Positions 47,700-59,212 of a stretch of 64,000 bases of DNA are shown piece by piece. The DNA lies in contig MNCI01017484.1 of NCBI GenBank assembly GCA_015680685.1, positions 124,966 through 188,965 on the forward strand, in the 5' to 3' direction. Both the position numbers and the translations under genes were made by a program. Every line of letters begins with the position of its first letter. The stretch's first letter is position 1. The DNA is from Gnetum montanum (taxonomy: Eukaryota > Streptophyta > Gnetopsida > Gnetales > Gnetaceae). The notes below the pieces were generated by a model. It ran no database searches. It saw nothing but the letters and a program-made list of their open reading frames with translations, and was not told where the DNA came from.

Positions 47700-48900
47700 A
47701 GTGACCATGTTCTTAGTTTCCTTTCAATCTACCATTGTAAAATTGATATCCTACAAGATCATCAGCCATTGTATGACATGGGGGCTTGTTGTTGGTTTGT
47801 TTATAAAGAACTAGATTACACTATGATCTCTATGCACAAACATCTTGTAACCAAGCACATGGTTCCTACATTTTTCCAAGTTATACATCATTGTCATTAG
47901 TTATTTCTCTATTGTGATGTGATTTAGCAATGCACCCATAATGCTTCAGTTCACATAGTGGATATAGTAATGATGTTTTTGATCATCCAACTATGTGAGC
48001 ACATCTTCCAAAGCATAATTAGAAGCATCCATCATAATGTGAAAGGGTCTAGATTAGTTAAGTGCTTATAGAATTTTAGTCTCTACAAGCTTTTTCTTGA
48101 GTTTATGAAATGCATTCTCACATTCCTCGATCTAGATAAACGAAGCATCCTTCTTTGTAAGCTCTACCAATAGTTTGGAAATCTTAGAAAAATTCTCTAT
48201 GAAGCACTAGTAGTAGCCAATGTGACCAAGCAATTACTAGACATCTTTGACCATTTCTACTTGGTGAGTAATTCTTTGAATAAACCTTGTGTTCCCAAGG
48301 TCCATCTCAATCCCTACTTGAGATATTCTATGCCCTAAGACAATGCCCTCCTATACCATTAGATGGCCCTTTTCCAATTGAGCCAAAGGTTGGTCTCTAC
48401 ACACCTTTGTAACACTAGCTCAAGATGGTCTAGATCTTGCTCAAATGTAGCCCCATAGGTGGATAACTCATCTATGAAGATTTCCACCATGCTACCTATC
48501 TGTTGTTGAAAGATGCTTAGGATAAGGCATTGGAATGTTGTAAGGGTATTGCATAGACCAAATGACATCTTTCTATATGAAAAATTTCCCTAGGAACTTT
48601 TGAATGTGGTTTTGGTCTAATCCTCAAGTGCAATCTAGATTTGGTTTTAATAACTATAACAATCCAGAAACTTATAATAGCAATGCCCAAAGATGATGTC
48701 CAACACCTGATTCACCAATGACAATGGAAAATGATCTTTGTACATTGCCATGTTCAACATTTTGAAGTCAATACACATCCTTTAGTTACAACCTTTCTTT
48801 GGCACTATCACAAGTAGGCTAACCCACTCGCTATTTGTAAGGTCATCAGCCATAAGTGTATGTAAGGGCTTTGTAGAACTGCTGGTTCAGAAGAAGGCTC
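47700..48900 (-). pseudogene. pol: Reverse transcriptase (and remnant RNase H) of element C
   Basis: Blocks WVSLLVIVPKKG, RMCIDFKMLN, KDHFPLSLVNQVLD, CYYKFLDCYSYYQNQ, KMSFGLCNTLTTFQC and VEIFIDELS follow in order leftward from about 48830. The YxDD box reads FIDE, so the second catalytic Asp is lost. RNase H is only faintly readable (48100-47700). This is the Athila style of RT. Confidence 0.75.
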
Positions 48901-49439
48901 TTTTTCAGGGCTTATGTTCTGAACCACTTAGCTAATGATATAGTTATAAGTTAATAGCCCTAGTGATGTTATGTTACTGTAGCTGGGCTAGAATTTCATC
49001 GTGCATTGATGGAGTAGGTGGTAATTAAGTTGGGGACAGAGGGACATGAGTAGAAACATGAGGAGGGTAATGAGAAAATGGGAATTCCCTTCTTGGAGAT
49101 TGAGCTTTGTAGTATTCAAAAGGGTAGTAATGATGTTGAAATGAAACATGACTAGAAGAGTCACACAGAGAAATGGGCTACTAAACATAGTACCCATATG
49201 AATGAAGCTGCTAGTAAGGGGATGCTACCTTGGTGGTGGCATCCCCCACAATTATGGGTACTACCACTAATAATACTACTCATAAGGTTGAGGTGAAGCT
49301 CCACTCAGATAGTAGGCTTGTTGTTGATGAAACTGCCTAGGTTTACCTTAAGGATAAGACAACCTTCTAGGTGCTTACCTTCTTGCTAATCTAGGATTTA
49401 GAGCATACATCCTAGACTCCTACAAGTATGACATCATAA

Positions 49440-50760
49440 GACAACATCCCTTAGGATGTTTTTATTGGCAAATATCACACCCATCATCATCATCTAATTC
49501 AAAATCCACAACCTCCTCTACTACAACAACCTTACCCTTATTGCTTTGGTGGGCATGTTTAGCTTTCTTCCTTCTCCTATGATCATGATCATTGCTTTGC
49601 TCCTTGAATTCCTCTAATATTTTTAGAAAAATTTGAAACTTCTCTTTCAAATAGTCATACATTTTATTTACCTTTGCTGAAATTTTAGAAAAAAAAATTT
49701 GAATTGGCAAGTTCTTTCGTTACACCACTTCATCAAGTGATGCCTCCTCCTCATTGTCACAGAACTAGACCTCCCTTTTGCAAATGTAAGTGTCCTAGTT
49801 ATACTCTTCTATACTTTTCCTTTTTCTCAACTCTCCTTCTTCTTTGGCAACCAACTCAATGAGCCTTTGTATCCAATGAACTCTAAGTTCTAAAAGTATC
49901 TCTTGAGCATAAATCCCAAGAGTTCTCCTTGTTTCTTTGTGGAGCCCATCTATAATATGGCAAAGTTGTTCCCTATAAGAATAACCATGGCTAGGACATC
50001 TATGCAAGGGAGAATAATACCTATCCATAGTTTTGTCCAAGGGTTCATGTATTCCTTGTTTCCAACCTTGGATCTTCTTTCTCAAATTGGATACTTGGTA
50101 TTATGTCCAATACTTTTCATTAAAGAGCTCAAGCATCATACTCCATTGATGAATTGATTTTGGCTCCAAAGACTAGCACCAACTTTTAGCTTCTTTGATT
50201 ATCATCCTTAAGGATAAACTTAACTTTTTTTATTCATTTTTGATGTTCTACAAGGCACAAGCATCATGAAAGACGTGAAGATGATTCTATGGATCCGAGT
50301 TGCATTCCCTTTCAAACTTAGGGATATTGTTCATATCCAATCATTTAATTCTACTATCTTTCACATGCCTCATTGGGATCCTCATGGCCTCTACAATATT
50401 CAACATTTTCCTTGTTGCAAGCAAAGACTCATCATGGTCACAACCTTTGTAATGGCCATGATGCCCATGATGTCCTCTACTACCCCTTCTTTTTTGGTGG
50501 TGGGCTTCCCTTGATTACCCACTACCCTAGTCTCTACTATTCTAATGGGCCCTACAATCATCTCTATTGCATCTGTTACCTCGATCATGGTCATGTCATC
50601 TATAGCTTTGATTGGAGCTAGAGAAGGAAAAAGATGATGTCAAAGGTAAAGAAGTGGGAGGAGAGCTAACACCAGCATGATGCCTACTACCTTTTGCAAC
50701 TAAAAACTTTGATTATTGGAAACAAAATCAAGGATCCTTGGTGTAATAGTTTCTTGACCC
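49440..50760 (-). pseudogene. gag: gag of element C
   Basis: The clearest blocks are KIQGWKQGIHEPLDKTMDRY, GYSYREQLCHIIDGLHKETR, LLELRVHWIQRLIELVAKEE (50085-49795), then a coiled, Lys-rich segment and a CDIC...HPKGC knuckle near 49470-49440. It matches gag of element B block by block. The N-terminal third (50760-50150) is poorly readable. Confidence 0.7.
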
Positions 50761-52249
50761 ATGAATCCCTAGGGCTGTCACAAAAAAATGGGATTTGAAG
50801 TGCCTTGGCCTATTTGGCAGATCAACTAGGGACATAGGAAATGCAAAGTGTGGTAATAAAATGAAATAGAATGTAAAATTGATAGTAGATCTAAAATGAT
50901 ACATAGATAATAAAAAAATATATTTCATTCATAAAACCCAAAACTTAAAAATTTATTGAAAAAGAATATAGTGTAAGTTAGAGAAATATGTACAAATGGT
51001 ACCTGGATGAATAGAAATAGGGTTCACTTATGTAGGGGTTCAAAGCTTGTTGAAGCTAATGTAATCTTCTTCATTATCTAGATGCTAAGCCACCCCTAAT
51101 GTTATTGAACCTCCTCTACTAAAATTTTAGATCTAATAGTTGGGTCACTACTGGAGGGTGAGAAAAGTAAAAAAAAAATTGAATAACAGATTGCTCCACA
51201 CTAGGGTTTGGGAATCCCAGAAGTATAGTGCTAACACCAAAAATCCACAAATCTCAAGGTGATTATGCTTCCACTATGGGATTCAAGAGGATGCAAACAT
51301 GGGAGATTGCAAGAATCTTTAAGTGCTTAAAAATGCTCCAAGTATGGAATTGGTGCTCGGAAAATTGCTTGTATGCTCAATGTATTCAAGTACTAAAAAG
51401 TCCAACCATGAGAAACAAATTGTTAAGTCTATAAATGGTGTTTGAGGTTGGCTTTTATAGGTCCTTTGGACCATGAATGGGGCTGCAATTGGCTATGATT
51501 TGACTAAAACTTGGCTATAAAATGGTTGTAAATTAGCTATAAATTAGCTACCAAATTCAAGTGAGATGGGTGCCCCACATTTGGGGGGTTATGATAATAG
51601 TAAGTGCTTCACCCTAAGGCCATTCTATTTATTAAAAATAGTAACTAGGGCACACCTTCCATGTTGGAGATGAATCTTCCATGCTGAGATCTTCACCATG
51701 CTTGCTGAAGTGGCTAGTCAATGTTGAAGTGCATGCAGTGTTGAAATCTGGCTATTGTGGCTTCCACATTAGGGGATGGAATTTTTTAACATTGGGGGTG
51801 AACACTCCATGCTAGGGAAAAACTTCCACACTTAGGAGGGGAAGGTTTCCAAGGTATGCATGTAGTTTCCATGCTGAAGGAGAACAATTTCCAAAACCCC
51901 CATTCTTTCATGCTAGGGGTAGGTGAGATTTACCCCCTACATGTGGTTCCGGTGAAGACAAGTGTATACCCCCCACAAAACCCATCAAATTTCCTTTTTT
52001 GGCATTCAAAAAGGCATTTTTGACCCACCCCAAGCCCAACTATAGATGATCTTTTTTACTTAGAGAATGAGGCCTGGACCACTTTTGATGCATTTTCAAC
52101 CCCAAAAGTATAAAGTATGTGAAATTTCCAATTTTGGGTTACAATCTTCACATTTACACTAAATTTTTGCCTTTGGTTTTGTGGGGTGAAAGCTACATGA
52201 TGAATATTGGCTATAACATGAAAATTTTTGTGGTGTTTCAATGACCCCT
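50761..52249. other. No gene recognised; CCATGCT-word region at 51640-51960
   Basis: Between the gag of C and the 3' end of G. From 51640 to 51960, words such as TTCCATGCTGAGA, TTCCACATTAGGGG, CTCCATGCTAGGG and TTTCATGCTAGGGG recur every 20-80 bases. They recall the arrays at 60660-61950, but no fixed period is clear here. Confidence 0.45.
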
Positions 52250-52369
52250 CTTTGTTGGTGCCTAGAGGATTGACCCAAGAGGCATCGACAAAGAAAACAA
52301 AACAATGCTACATATTATAATGCTCCAATACATATATGCCACATCAAAATTAGGCTATCTAGGTTACCA

Positions 52370-52460
52370 AAGTTGCTAGTTTAAGGTCATGGTAGGCCAT
52401 GGTCCTAGTTTAAGATCCTAGTAGGCTATGTTGCTAGTTTAAGGTTGTAGCATACCATTG
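52370..52460 (-). repeat. Spacer motif of element G
   Basis: On the minus strand CCTTAAACTAGCAAC, ATCTTAAACTAGGACC and ACCTTAAACTAGCAAC occur within 90 bases. These are the same words as in element 1, again just after integrase. Confidence 0.72.
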
Positions 52461-52559
52461 AAAGCAAGCTTGCTTGTTGATGATTGTCGACTACATGTAG
52501 TATGGCTTTAGATAGGAATGATTGACTCAATTGGCTAGCTCATTGCCATCCATGTTGAC

Positions 52560-53850
52560 TATTCTAAATGCTCCATTATTATAAGCTCTTATAATAAGGA
52601 AGGGTCCTTCTCAGTTAACTAAGAATTTTTCTACATTCTTAGAGATAGCTTTGAGGACTAGGTCTCTCTCCTTGATTTTGTGCATGGTTAAGTCATGGTG
52701 ATGCTACTACTTTTTCCTCTCTTAATAGTGCTCAATATGAGCAAGTGCTTACATACACTGCTTCTCCACTAAATCTAGGGTTTTCATCCACAACTCCTTG
52801 TTTTGCTTGTCATTGATGAAGTTGGTCAAGGCCACTTGGAGTGATGGCACCTAAAATTTAAGAGGTAAAACAGCTTCAGAACCATAAACCAAGCTATAAG
52901 GATTCATACTTATTACATGCGATAGGTTGTTCTATATCCCCATAGCACATGAACAAGTCACACATGACACTTATGCTTGCTATTGTTGAGCATCTTCTTG
53001 AGCAAGTTGATGATGGTCTTGTTGCTTGCTTCTACTTGCCCATGGCTTAAGGGTAGTAAGATGACAAGAAATAATGCTTAATGCCTAAGTTGTGACAGAA
53101 ATATTTGGTTTCTTGGCTACTAAATTGGGGTCCATTGTCCATAACAATGATCATGGGTATGCTAAAACAAGATATAATTTTGTCTGGGACAAATTTGGAA
53201 ACTTGTTCAAATGTGATCTTCCTTCGGAAAATAGCCTCAACCCACTTGGTAAAATATTCGGTTATAGTGATGATGAAGTTATGTCTTGTGGAAGACTTAG
53301 ATGTTACAGGTCCAATGATATCCAACCCCCATCATTGAAATAACCATATTATTTGAGTGATATGTAGTTCAGTTGGTGATACATGTATAAGATTACTATA
53401 TCACTGGCATGCATCACACTACTTAACCTTTTGCAAGCAATCATTTTTCATATGGGGCCAATAATAGCCTAACTGTCTAATCTTAGTGGTCATAGCTCTT
53501 GGTCCTATATGTCCTCCACAAACACCCTCATGAACCTCCTCTAGGACTATCCTGGCATTAATTTTACCTAAGCACTTAGGATCATGCCATCATAGAATCA
53601 TCAACATAATGTGTTATCACCTACGATGGCATACTACTTCGATTGCTTGCATATGGCATTCTTTTGAGTAGCAGTCAGGCCTTGTGAGGATTCACCATGC
53701 ATAAGGTAAAATTTTATATTATCATACCACTCCTTGAGAGGAGTAGTATGAACGATGGTCACAAAGGTATCCTCAGTGTTCAGTGTAATGGGAGTATCAT
53801 AGTCTATGGTCAAGGTGGGTAACTTACTAAACACATTTGGCATCAGACTA
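52560..53850 (-). pseudogene. Integrase of element G
   Basis: The clearest block is 53325-53047: MDIIGPVTSKSS, FTKWVEAIFRRK and IVMDNGPQFSSQE, which supply two Asp residues of the triad. The Glu region (usual NGQAE) is degraded after SSYYP. The linker to RNase H (PLKEWYDNIKFYLMHG, 53843-53634) matches element 1 (EWYANIKTYLQHG). Confidence 0.75.
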
Positions 53851-53859
53851 AGGGCTAAT

Positions 53860-54260
53860 GTTGAAATTGCATCAGCTATGACATTCTTGTTTCAAGGTAT
53901 GTGTTGGATATCAATGTCTATAAATTATGATAATAATTGCTTTCCTAGGTCATAGTAAGGTTGTAAATGCTTAGCTTTGCATGCATACACTTCAGTCACT
54001 TAGTTAACCATGAGTTGTAAATCACCTTTGATCATTAAACATCTAATTCCTAGGTCATGAGCTACCATCATCCCTTTTATCAAACCTTCGTACTCTACTA
54101 TGTTGTTGAAACATGGGAACTCAAAACAATAGGCAAAGGGTTGGATCTCACCAGATGGAAATGTTACGATGGTAGTGGCACTGGTCTCATGGCCAGTTGA
54201 AGCTCCATAAAAATGCATGACCACCTCATAACCCTCAGGTACTTAGCTAACTACATTAAT
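53860..54260 (-). pseudogene. Archaeal-type RNase H of element G
   Basis: VVMHFYGASTGHETSA, FNNIVEYEGLIKGM, KGDLQLMVN and TEVYACKAKHLQPY match the second RNase H of element 1. The first catalytic Asp of DGAS reads Tyr, and the later GDSQ reads GDLQ. Confidence 0.75.
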
Positions 54261-55769
54261 GTGTTCATTAGGAAATTTAGCATCTATGGCTATTTGGTCA
54301 TCAACAGGTGAAACTATGAGTTGTATTACTATAGCTTGACCTTTCATTGAGGACTGAAAGATGTAATGAAGGTCAAATTCCATGGTTATGGCTTTTCATT
54401 GGGCTATACCACTACTTTCATAGATGTTGATCATTATGACTCTAAGTATGTTATCTTTGCAAATGACATTGATTTTGCTTCTGAAAAGGTAGTATCTTCA
54501 CTTCTTCAAAGAGAAGACTAGTGCTAGATAATGCTTCTCCACTTTAATGTATCAGGTCTCATGGACAACTAATGTGTGACTAAGGTAGTATACAGGCATT
54601 TTTGATGTGTCATCATGTTTTTGATAGAGTAGAGAGGCAATGGATGTATCAAAGATGGCAAGATAAATGTACCCTCTTGTGGAGGACAAATTGTTGGCAA
54701 TTATGTTAATTCTCACTTAAGGTTTTCAAAGGCCTCTTGGCATTAAGCTGTCCACTCATATTGAATTCCTTTCATAAGCAAGTGTTGCACAAGCTGTAAC
54801 TTATCCGTAAGCCTAGCGATAAACCTATTAATAAACTATAATCTACCTTGTAATCCCTAAAGCTCTTTAAGGTTGTTAGGCACTACTAATTTGGATATGG
54901 CCTTAATCTTATCAAGATCAATGCATATCCTTACTTTGAAGAATACAAAGCCAAGAATCTTAATAATCTTAACACTAAAGACATACTTCTTAGTATTAAG
55001 CCTAAGTTTTTATTTAAGACATTGTTTAAACATAATATCTAGGTCATTAGCATGGTTATGGGCCATCTTGAACTTAATGAATATGTCATCTACGTAATCA
55101 TTAAGCAAACCTAGCATGCAATTGTTGAATACATAGGTCATAGCTCTTTGGTATGTCACTTCGTCATTCTTAAGGCCAAAGGGCATCATGGTATAACAAA
55201 AAGTACCTCATGGAATCATAAAGGTCATGCTAAGTTGGTGTTCTAGGTTGATCCTAATTTGGTTATATCCCAAGAATCCATCCATAAAGGATAACAAGGC
55301 ATGTTTGGCTGTAGTATTGATAAGTTGAACAATACTAGGCAAAGGAAAGTCATCCTTGATAATTGCTTTATTTAGGTCTAAAAAATCAATGCAAATATAG
55401 ATGCTTCCATTTTTCTTAGGAACTATCACTATGTTTGATACTCATTCTATGTAGTCGATAGCCCTAATGAAACCAACTTGGTAGAGCTTTGATATTTCAT
55501 CATGAACTGCTAAGGCCAAATTAGCTCTAATTTGTATACTTTTTGCTTAATTGGTCTAATCCTAGGCTCCAATATGATGTTTTGTTGGACTAGACATGGG
55601 TCTAGACTTGGCATATCTTCATATGACTAGGAAAATATCTTAATATTGATTTATAAGACCTTGGTGATGTCTTGAGCACATTTAGGCTCTAGTGAGGAAC
55701 TTAGTCTAAGTGTTTTCTCCTCACCAATATGAGTTGTAATAGGAACCTCAAATAGAGAGTCTTCAGTTA
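54261..55769 (-). pseudogene. pol: Reverse transcriptase and RNase H of element G
   Basis: From 55769 leftward: KTLRLSSSLEPKCAQDITKV, VIVPKKNGS, ICIDFLDLNKAI, FPLPSIVQLI, LLSFMDGFLGYNQI, TMMPFGLKN, DYVDDIFIK, LKEL.GLQGRL, then RNase H (PVYYLSHTLVVHE, LALVFSLKKWRYYL). The YVDD box is intact. Frames shift near the end of RT and in RNase H. It is block-by-block homologous to element 1. Confidence 0.8.
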
Positions 55770-56543
55770 TGATGAGTGGTGAGATACCCCTACACTCAAC
55801 CATATGAATACGAGCATTTTCATGCGTGATCCGGTTAAACTCTACAGACGAACTAGTTGTGGCACCTAGATCGTTAACCTTAGGTTGCAATTTGCTATCT
55901 TCCCACCTAGACTAGTATTAGCTTTGTCACGTATGGTTTAGTCTAGAGTGAGGGGTATGATGTGTTCCTAATCTAATGCTACTCTTGAAGGCAATGAAAG
56001 ATAATATTAACTAAGCTAAGCTAGGAGAGAAAGGGTAAGGGAATCTAATCTAGCCTAAGTGCGATGAGCATCCATTCCTTGATTATTTGTACACATCTTG
56101 GACCTCGTGCATGACTACCACTGGGATTACCAAGCACGGATCCTAGGTACGCCATTGGGTTACCAAGTAGTTACACTTAAATGCTTGTAATCAAGTCGTA
56201 CTCATTCCACGTTTCTAGGAGTTTAAGGGTGAGAGAGATTAACTAGGAAAGCATCAAATAATAATTAAATAAATAAATAAATAAAGTGAATGCTGCAATG
56301 ATGAAGTAATCTTGATCTTTATTTCTGGTCATGTGCATGTCAAAGTACGTCACACTCGAATAAAGGATGTCGTACAATTACATTCATCACACTGCGGGTA
56401 GACATGGGAAAATAATCTAACTCTGGAGGGATCAAACTACCAGAGTTTTGCTACAATCTAACTCTATGTTTTGATGGATAAACAAGGGAGAGATGCTTCT
56501 TATTTATAGACATTGTGATAGACTGCGATATTGTGTCCCATCA
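55770..56543 (-). repeat. 3' LTR of element E
   Basis: On the minus strand it runs TGATGGGACAC...CACTCATCA, with TACCCCC (inverted polypurine tract) at 56544-56550 and a TATAAATA box (plus 56501-56508). It shares landmarks with the B LTRs (CTTGGTAATCCCAGTGG, AGTCTAGAGTG). Only one clear GATATC-like word lies at its head. Confidence 0.8.
56501..56508 (-). promoter_or_regulatory. TATA box of element E 3' LTR
   Basis: TATAAATA on the minus strand within CTATAAATAAGAAGC, the same context as in B (35426) and the LTR at 41557. Confidence 0.6.
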
Positions 56544-56705
56544 TACCCCCAAGATTGAATAAAAACTTGTCCTCGAGTTACAGTGATTACATAGTGGATA
56601 GGTATGGGATTATTAGATGGAAAATGGAATGATGCCACAGTGTGGGAAGAAAACAAAATAAAGACACAATACACAGAATATGCTACAACTACAAAAATTT
56701 GGAAC

Positions 56706-59045
56706 TCATGTAGTTCCTAGTGGCAGTGGCTCCCCCATTGGTGCCTTCCCTTTATCTTGTGCTTCAAGTTTTTAGGTTTGATGACGCTAAAGTATGGCCT
56801 GGAGCTTCTCCTCTTTAGTCTAAGGGTCTTGTGCCATCCATGCTAATGTTCCAATGTTTGACGGAGTCGGCACCTCCCACGAACAGGGTAGTTGCGGAAA
56901 CATTTGGTTGGCCTTGACATACCAAGCTGCGAACACCCATCGTTCCTCCTCATAGGCTTTGGCTTTGTCCTTGTATTCATGAAGATCTATTAGCCATCAA
57001 GCCAAGTTGGTTGCGACATCTTTCTATCCCTAGTAGCTGGCCTTTACCACCTCAAGTTCAGAATTTGCAACATCCAATTTTTCTAACAGCTTCTTATGTT
57101 CTGCAAATTCTGCTTCGTATTTGATGTGGGTGGTTGCTACCTACTGCTCGAGCTCTGACCTTGGGCACCCTGCTGTTAACATGGAAAGGTTGGCATATCT
57201 TAGATTTGCCAACTCCATGTACTCTTTCAAGTCCTAAATCTGCAGGTCCCGGTGCTTAACTTCTGCTTAGAGGGTGAATGTGTATGTGTCCAATATGGCC
57301 CGTCAATCAGTGTGTTGAGCACTGATAGTCTTGATTTGAGCCTTGGCCATATGGATCTCCTTTTCAAGGATCTATTTATACATCCCCACCTGATCACAGA
57401 AGTGCTCCTTCAGTTTCTCATGTCGTTTAGCCTCATTCTACCATGCGCTTATCTCAATCGCTGACTTTTGACAAATGGTGTGTACCTCCTCCATCGAGAG
57501 GGTTCGATTTTCTCTGGCTAAATAGCTTATGTCTCAGTTGACCCGAATAAATTATTCTCATAATAGATGAAAGTGCTCATCGAGAATGTTCTTTTGCTTT
57601 TCCATAGTGGTCAATCGAAGGTTGTCTGCAACCAGCTGCTTGTTTTCTTCTTGTAAGGCCTTAAGGACCTTAAGATGTGCATGGGTTTGAGCTTGTGCTG
57701 CGAAGGCATCCCAAACGGCCTTCTCCTTTTCTTCAACCACCTTTTTATTCTTTGCAATTAAATTTTTTAGCTACTCAGTTCTAAAATTTTCTAGCTAGTC
57801 TGTAGGAACAAATTGTAGAGGGTCCCGCTGTGCTACTTGTAAGGCCACGAGCTGCTCTTGTAGTTTCTACACTTCAGCTTCAACATGCTCAGCCCTCACT
57901 TCGGTAAGACCAACTTCTCCTTTGTGGAAATGAGGTCTGACTAAATTGCTATAACATCCTGAGGGATGTTAAATAGGGATTTCATTACTTGCCCTATTTG
58001 AAGCAATCGATCAAGCACATCCTCATGTTCCGCAGGAGTCATTGAGGTTCTGGCCAGAGTTTGAGCATCCCGTGCTCCTGTGAGATCTGTCGATGGCACA
58101 AAAAGTACATTGAAGGATTCTTTGATGTGATCTATAACCACTTCTGTAGCTCCCGTGGCATTCTGGTATTACATGACCACCATTGTGGCCCCTTCACCAA
58201 TTTCTAACTGCACCTGGAAAGATGCCGTGTTTCCTGAAATCTACTGTGATCATCTGCTTTCCCCTCCTCCTGTGTGAATGGATACTTCTCCCCTTGTGCG
58301 ATCTAATGAAATAGTAGGTTTTCTAGCATCATCAATGACACAGAAGAGGTTTGCATTATCATGACTTCCCCAACTGATCATCTCAGTGATGGCCCTAAGA
58401 TCGCTCATCGATGGCCTGTAGTCTTGCGGCGATGGTGGCTGATCCTAGCTTGTGCTAGGCCCTGCTTCTTGTTGTTGGCTGGGACCCATGCCTGGAGGTT
58501 GACTGGGTTCAACCATCTATTCTTCTTCTTGTTCTAGTCCCAGCTCTTTGTCAGTGCTTTTCCTTGGAGCTGGCACCTTTAGCAGTTCAGCTTATGAAGC
58601 AGTCTAGGCTTTTCGGAGGACATCATTGGTGTACCCCCAAATACTAGCATGTCAGCAAAGCTTTCTGATGAGACAAAGGAAAGGCAATACCATATTCCTT
58701 GTCTTTCGTTCTTTGAACTACCTCAGGATCTCCATAAAATATAGATGGGGTAGGTTAGCGTTAACCTTACCCATCAACACTGCACATCCTCTAGCCGCAT
58801 ACGTCGATATCCTTTTTAAGCCCTTTGTGGGGAAGAGGTGATATACCTAGATTGTGATATAGCATTGCAAGAGCTGATTGGTCAGGTGATAGCACGATGC
58901 TACCCTCCATGTTCCACCAAAGCAGATGCTCATCCTAATGTAGGATGAATGTGAAATCAAGGACATATTCATCGAGATGTTTGTACACCACCCGACATTC
59001 TTGTGGCACCGATGGTTCAAATACCTCTCTCCTGTGAGAAGACAT
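56706..59045 (-). pseudogene. Long coiled-coil ORF of element E, function unknown
   Basis: ATG at 59045 and TGA at 56708-56706 are in the same frame, 780 codons apart, although a middle part (58141-57941) reads in another frame, so small compensating indels are present. The N-terminal block (VVYKHLDEYVLDFTFILH, LLWWNMEGSIVLSPDQSAL) is followed by a Pro/Ser-rich linker. Then come HEDVLDRLLQIG, VVEEKEKAVWDAFAAQAQ, LKALQEENKQLVADNLRL, MYK.ILEKEIHMAKAQIK, YEAEFAEHKKLLEKL and a C-terminal KGKAPMGEPLPLGTT. Heptads suggest a long coiled coil. The stops are mainly TAG or TGA. Parts match the ORFs of B, C and F. I recognise no enzyme domain, signal peptide or membrane segment. Confidence 0.62.
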
Positions 59046-59194
59046 GTTGGATGTTAGATGGTCCATGTAATCAATGTACCTTAATATTTACTTTTAATCT
59101 GCCTAGTGTGCATAAGTGTTTCTATCCTGGGTTCGTTCCAATGACTTGAATGATAATTTCACTAAGGTTAGATGATGCATGTAAGATTAACAGT

Positions 59195-59211
59195 CCTTGG
59201 CAACGGTGCCA
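59195..59211 (-). other. Primer binding site of element E (tRNA-Asp)
   Basis: On the minus strand TGGCACCGTTGCCAAGG directly follows the LTR end, matching tRNA-Asp with a few transitions. It is the same primer as in element B. Confidence 0.78.
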
Positions 59212-59212
59212 A

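Larger units (their letters stand above)
42373..50760 (-). mobile_element. Element C: Athila-like Ty3/gypsy, minus strand, truncated
   Basis: Reading leftward: gag (about 50760-49440), RT/RNase H (48900-47700), integrase (47500-46690), a 2.7-kb spacer, then an extra ORF (43980-42480). No LTR in minus orientation was found at either end. The left side stops at the plus-strand LTR ending at 42372. The gag matches element B and the RT style (RMCIDFKMLN, SFGLCNT) fits Athila. Confidence 0.68.
52250..55769 (-). mobile_element. Element G: 3' half of a Tat/Ogre-like element, minus strand
   Basis: Leftward from 55769: RT, RNase H, archaeal-type RNase H, integrase, then the inverted spacer motif also found in element 1. 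It is cut at 55769 by element E in the segment just upstream of RT. No LTR or antisense gene is visible in the part present. The left edge is approximate. Confidence 0.75.

Noticed and set aside
55651-55890. Seventy-nine-codon minus-strand frame near 55770
   Set aside because: It is a chance fusion of LTR sequence of E with the segment upstream of RT in G.
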